This document shows, piece after piece, positions 62,915 through 64,000 of a stretch of DNA of 64,000 nucleotides (position 1 is the first letter of the stretch; every line of letters begins with the position of its first letter). The stretch is from NCBI RefSeq assembly GCF_025210435.1, contig NZ_JAOART010000119.1:1-64000 (forward strand), given 5' to 3'. Made by a program: the position numbers and the translations under genes. Below the pieces are notes generated by a model. The model was not told the origin of the DNA. It worked only from the letters and a program-made list of their open reading frames with translations, and did no database searches. Source of the stretch: Anaeromicrobium sp. (lineage in GTDB: Bacteria; Bacillota; Clostridia; Peptostreptococcales; Thermotaleaceae).

Positions 62915-64000
62915 CTAAGAAACCCTAGTTTTTAAAGCTTCCATCAAATCTAATTTATTGATTTTCTTCAAGGTAAATGTCAGTGAAATGACTATAAATA
63001 TAATAGTTGTTCCAATAGCTATAAGATGTGTTTCTCCACTCACATAAGGGTTCATGGTGTACAATTCCGTATTGAAGGATGCCACTACAGCTTCCACCAT
63101 CTTTATACTAAGGGGAATACCTATTATAATCCCTAGAATAGTCATTATGATAGTTTCTTTTAATATAATTTTAAATATATCCCTTTTCGTAAATCCTAAT
63201 ATTTGTAGTGTGGAAAATTCCCTAGTTCGCTCTGATATATTCATTATGGTTGAATTATATATTATACCAAATCCTAGTATTCCAGCAAATACAACTAAAA
63301 TTCCCACTGATGATAGGGTTAATTTCATAAACTTCTTTGTTGTATCTATCAATTCTTCAGTTGACTCTACAGAATTAACCTTTTTACCATCTTCTACTTC
63401 TTCATCTATAGGTATTTTAGTTTTCACGTAAGCTCCTGTAACCATATTTTTATCTACTAAAATACGTTCCATTTCATCCATGTCCATATAAGCATTTATA
63501 CCTAGTCCCTGTTTAATTATTTCTCTTACTTCTACTTCCACGTCATCCTTATTAGGTATAAAATTCTTAACCAGTACTTTATCTCCTATACTTATATTTA
63601 AATATGATGCTAAGTTCTCGGATAAAATAATTCCGTTCCTAGGCAAATGTATTTTTACATTATTTTTAGTCTGAAAGTTATAAAATTGGGTATCATATTT
63701 CACCCCAATAACATTCACTACTTTGGATTTCCAGCCATTTTCTATTTCAAAGGCATATTCTATTTTTCCTTCTGTAGCATCTGATTCTATAAGATTGTTC
63801 AAATCTACTATAGCTCTTTTGTTCAGTGGTTCTGTAAAATTTATATTGTAATCCATCCTTTGAAACCCACCATAATAATCAATAAACATAGTATTAAATA
63901 AACTCCATTGATAAAAGGGAAATAGAGTTACCATATAGGTTATGGCCACTCCCATGGTAACTGTAAGAAATCTCTTTTTATTCCTAAATATGTTCCTTAC
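62915..64000 (-). CDS. FtsX-family ABC transporter permease, N-terminus beyond window
   Basis: The frame is open to the last base, giving 361 residues of the C-terminal part. The first visible residues, VRNIFRNKKRFLTVTMGVAI, are the usual entry to an FtsX/MacB unit, and the region is preceded in full-length proteins by another such unit. An outer MacB_PCD-like part runs to about residue 210 (KIHLPRNGIILSENLASYLN, ISIGDKVLV), followed by three spans (SVGILVVFAGILGFGIIYNS; IIMTILGIIIGIPLSIKMVE; AIGTTIIFIVISLTF) with the TREFSTLQILGFTKRDIFKI coupling helix. Probably continues upstream; 9 bp to the adaptor gene. Confidence 0.88.
   Translation of the reverse strand, partial: VRNIFRNKKRFLTVTMGVAITYMVTLFPFYQWSLFNTMFIDYYGGFQRMDYNINFTEPLNKRAIVDLNNLIESDATEGKIEYAFEIENGWKSKVVNVIGVKYDTQFYNFQTKNNVKIHLPRNGIILSENLASYLNISIGDKVLVKNFIPNKDDVEVEVREIIKQGLGINAYMDMDEMERILVDKNMVTGAYVKTKIPIDEEVEDGKKVNSVESTEELIDTTKKFMKLTLSSVGILVVFAGILGFGIIYNSTIMNISERTREFSTLQILGFTKRDIFKIILKETIIMTILGIIIGIPLSIKMVEAVVASFNTELYTMNPYVSGETHLIAIGTTIIFIVISLTFTLKKINKLDLMEALKTRVS

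Noticed and set aside
1..64000. tRNA, rRNA, prophage, restriction-modification and CRISPR loci
   Set aside because: Searched by eye on both strands; no tRNA arms with TTCRA loops, no rRNA signatures, no integrase, capsid, terminase, methylase or cas-like proteins.

Overview
The window looks like chromosomal DNA of a low-GC, spore-forming anaerobic Firmicute of the class Clostridia, perhaps near Tissierellales or Peptostreptococcales. The reasons are the AT-rich sequence, strong Shine-Dalgarno sites (GGAGG) before nearly every gene, a ferredoxin/[FeFe]-hydrogenase-type protein, a TM1266-type hydrogenase regulator, a YtvI homologue, oligoendopeptidase F, PepV and clostridial riboswitches. I see no rRNA, tRNA, phage module or CRISPR array.

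Layout. (1) 1-5.4 kb, minus strand: a run of small genes that looks like a polymorphic-toxin immunity array (TPR proteins, a frameshifted CbrC-family gene, TPR-Imm51, DUF4241, a zinc-ribbon protein, a truncated NADAR-TPR-DUF2262 fusion) with no toxin in view. (2) 5.6-8.9 kb: an ECF sigma factor with an RsiV-like anti-sigma factor, then a fold-back element (MITE-A copy 1) interrupted by an IS256-family element whose transposase is frameshifted by a 14-bp triplication. (3) 9-24 kb: pepV; a cobalamin riboswitch controlling an AspT-type antiporter and a Cat1-type CoA-transferase; a YczE-like protein; pepF; a sensory-type [FeFe] hydrogenase-like protein; murI; a DUF6612 protein; a chondroitinase-ABC-like PL8 lyase. 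(4) 24.5-45.5 kb: an LtaS-like enzyme, NhaC antiporters, ytvI, gltB divergent from a large glutamine synthetase, an MscS channel, a feo locus with feoB split in two and a DtxR-family regulator, a CPA2 antiporter with a PII-like protein, and a NagZ-like lipoprotein. (5) 45.6-56.5 kb: the TM1266-like regulator, a NUDIX enzyme, MITE-A copy 2, a HAD enzyme, a sigma-54 activator, two unknown envelope proteins, and an operon of PP2C phosphatase, RsbW-like kinase, chemoreceptor and truncated STAS protein read from a cyclic-di-GMP-I riboswitch. (6) 56.7-64 kb: two copies of a second fold-back element (MITE-B), a CAP lipoprotein, an orphan cobalamin riboswitch, topB, MITE-A copy 3 and an MacA/FtsX-type exporter cut by the window edge.

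How it fits together. Nitrogen assimilation (gltB and glutamine synthetase from divergent promoters), iron uptake (feoA/feoB/DtxR), cation homeostasis and envelope maintenance form the core. The accessory layer is the immunity array, the mobile elements and three riboswitches. The items I find most worth following are the c-di-GMP-controlled partner-switching/chemoreceptor operon, the cobalamin riboswitch without a gene, the cobalamin-controlled CoA-transferase unit, and the covarying MITE-A hairpins.
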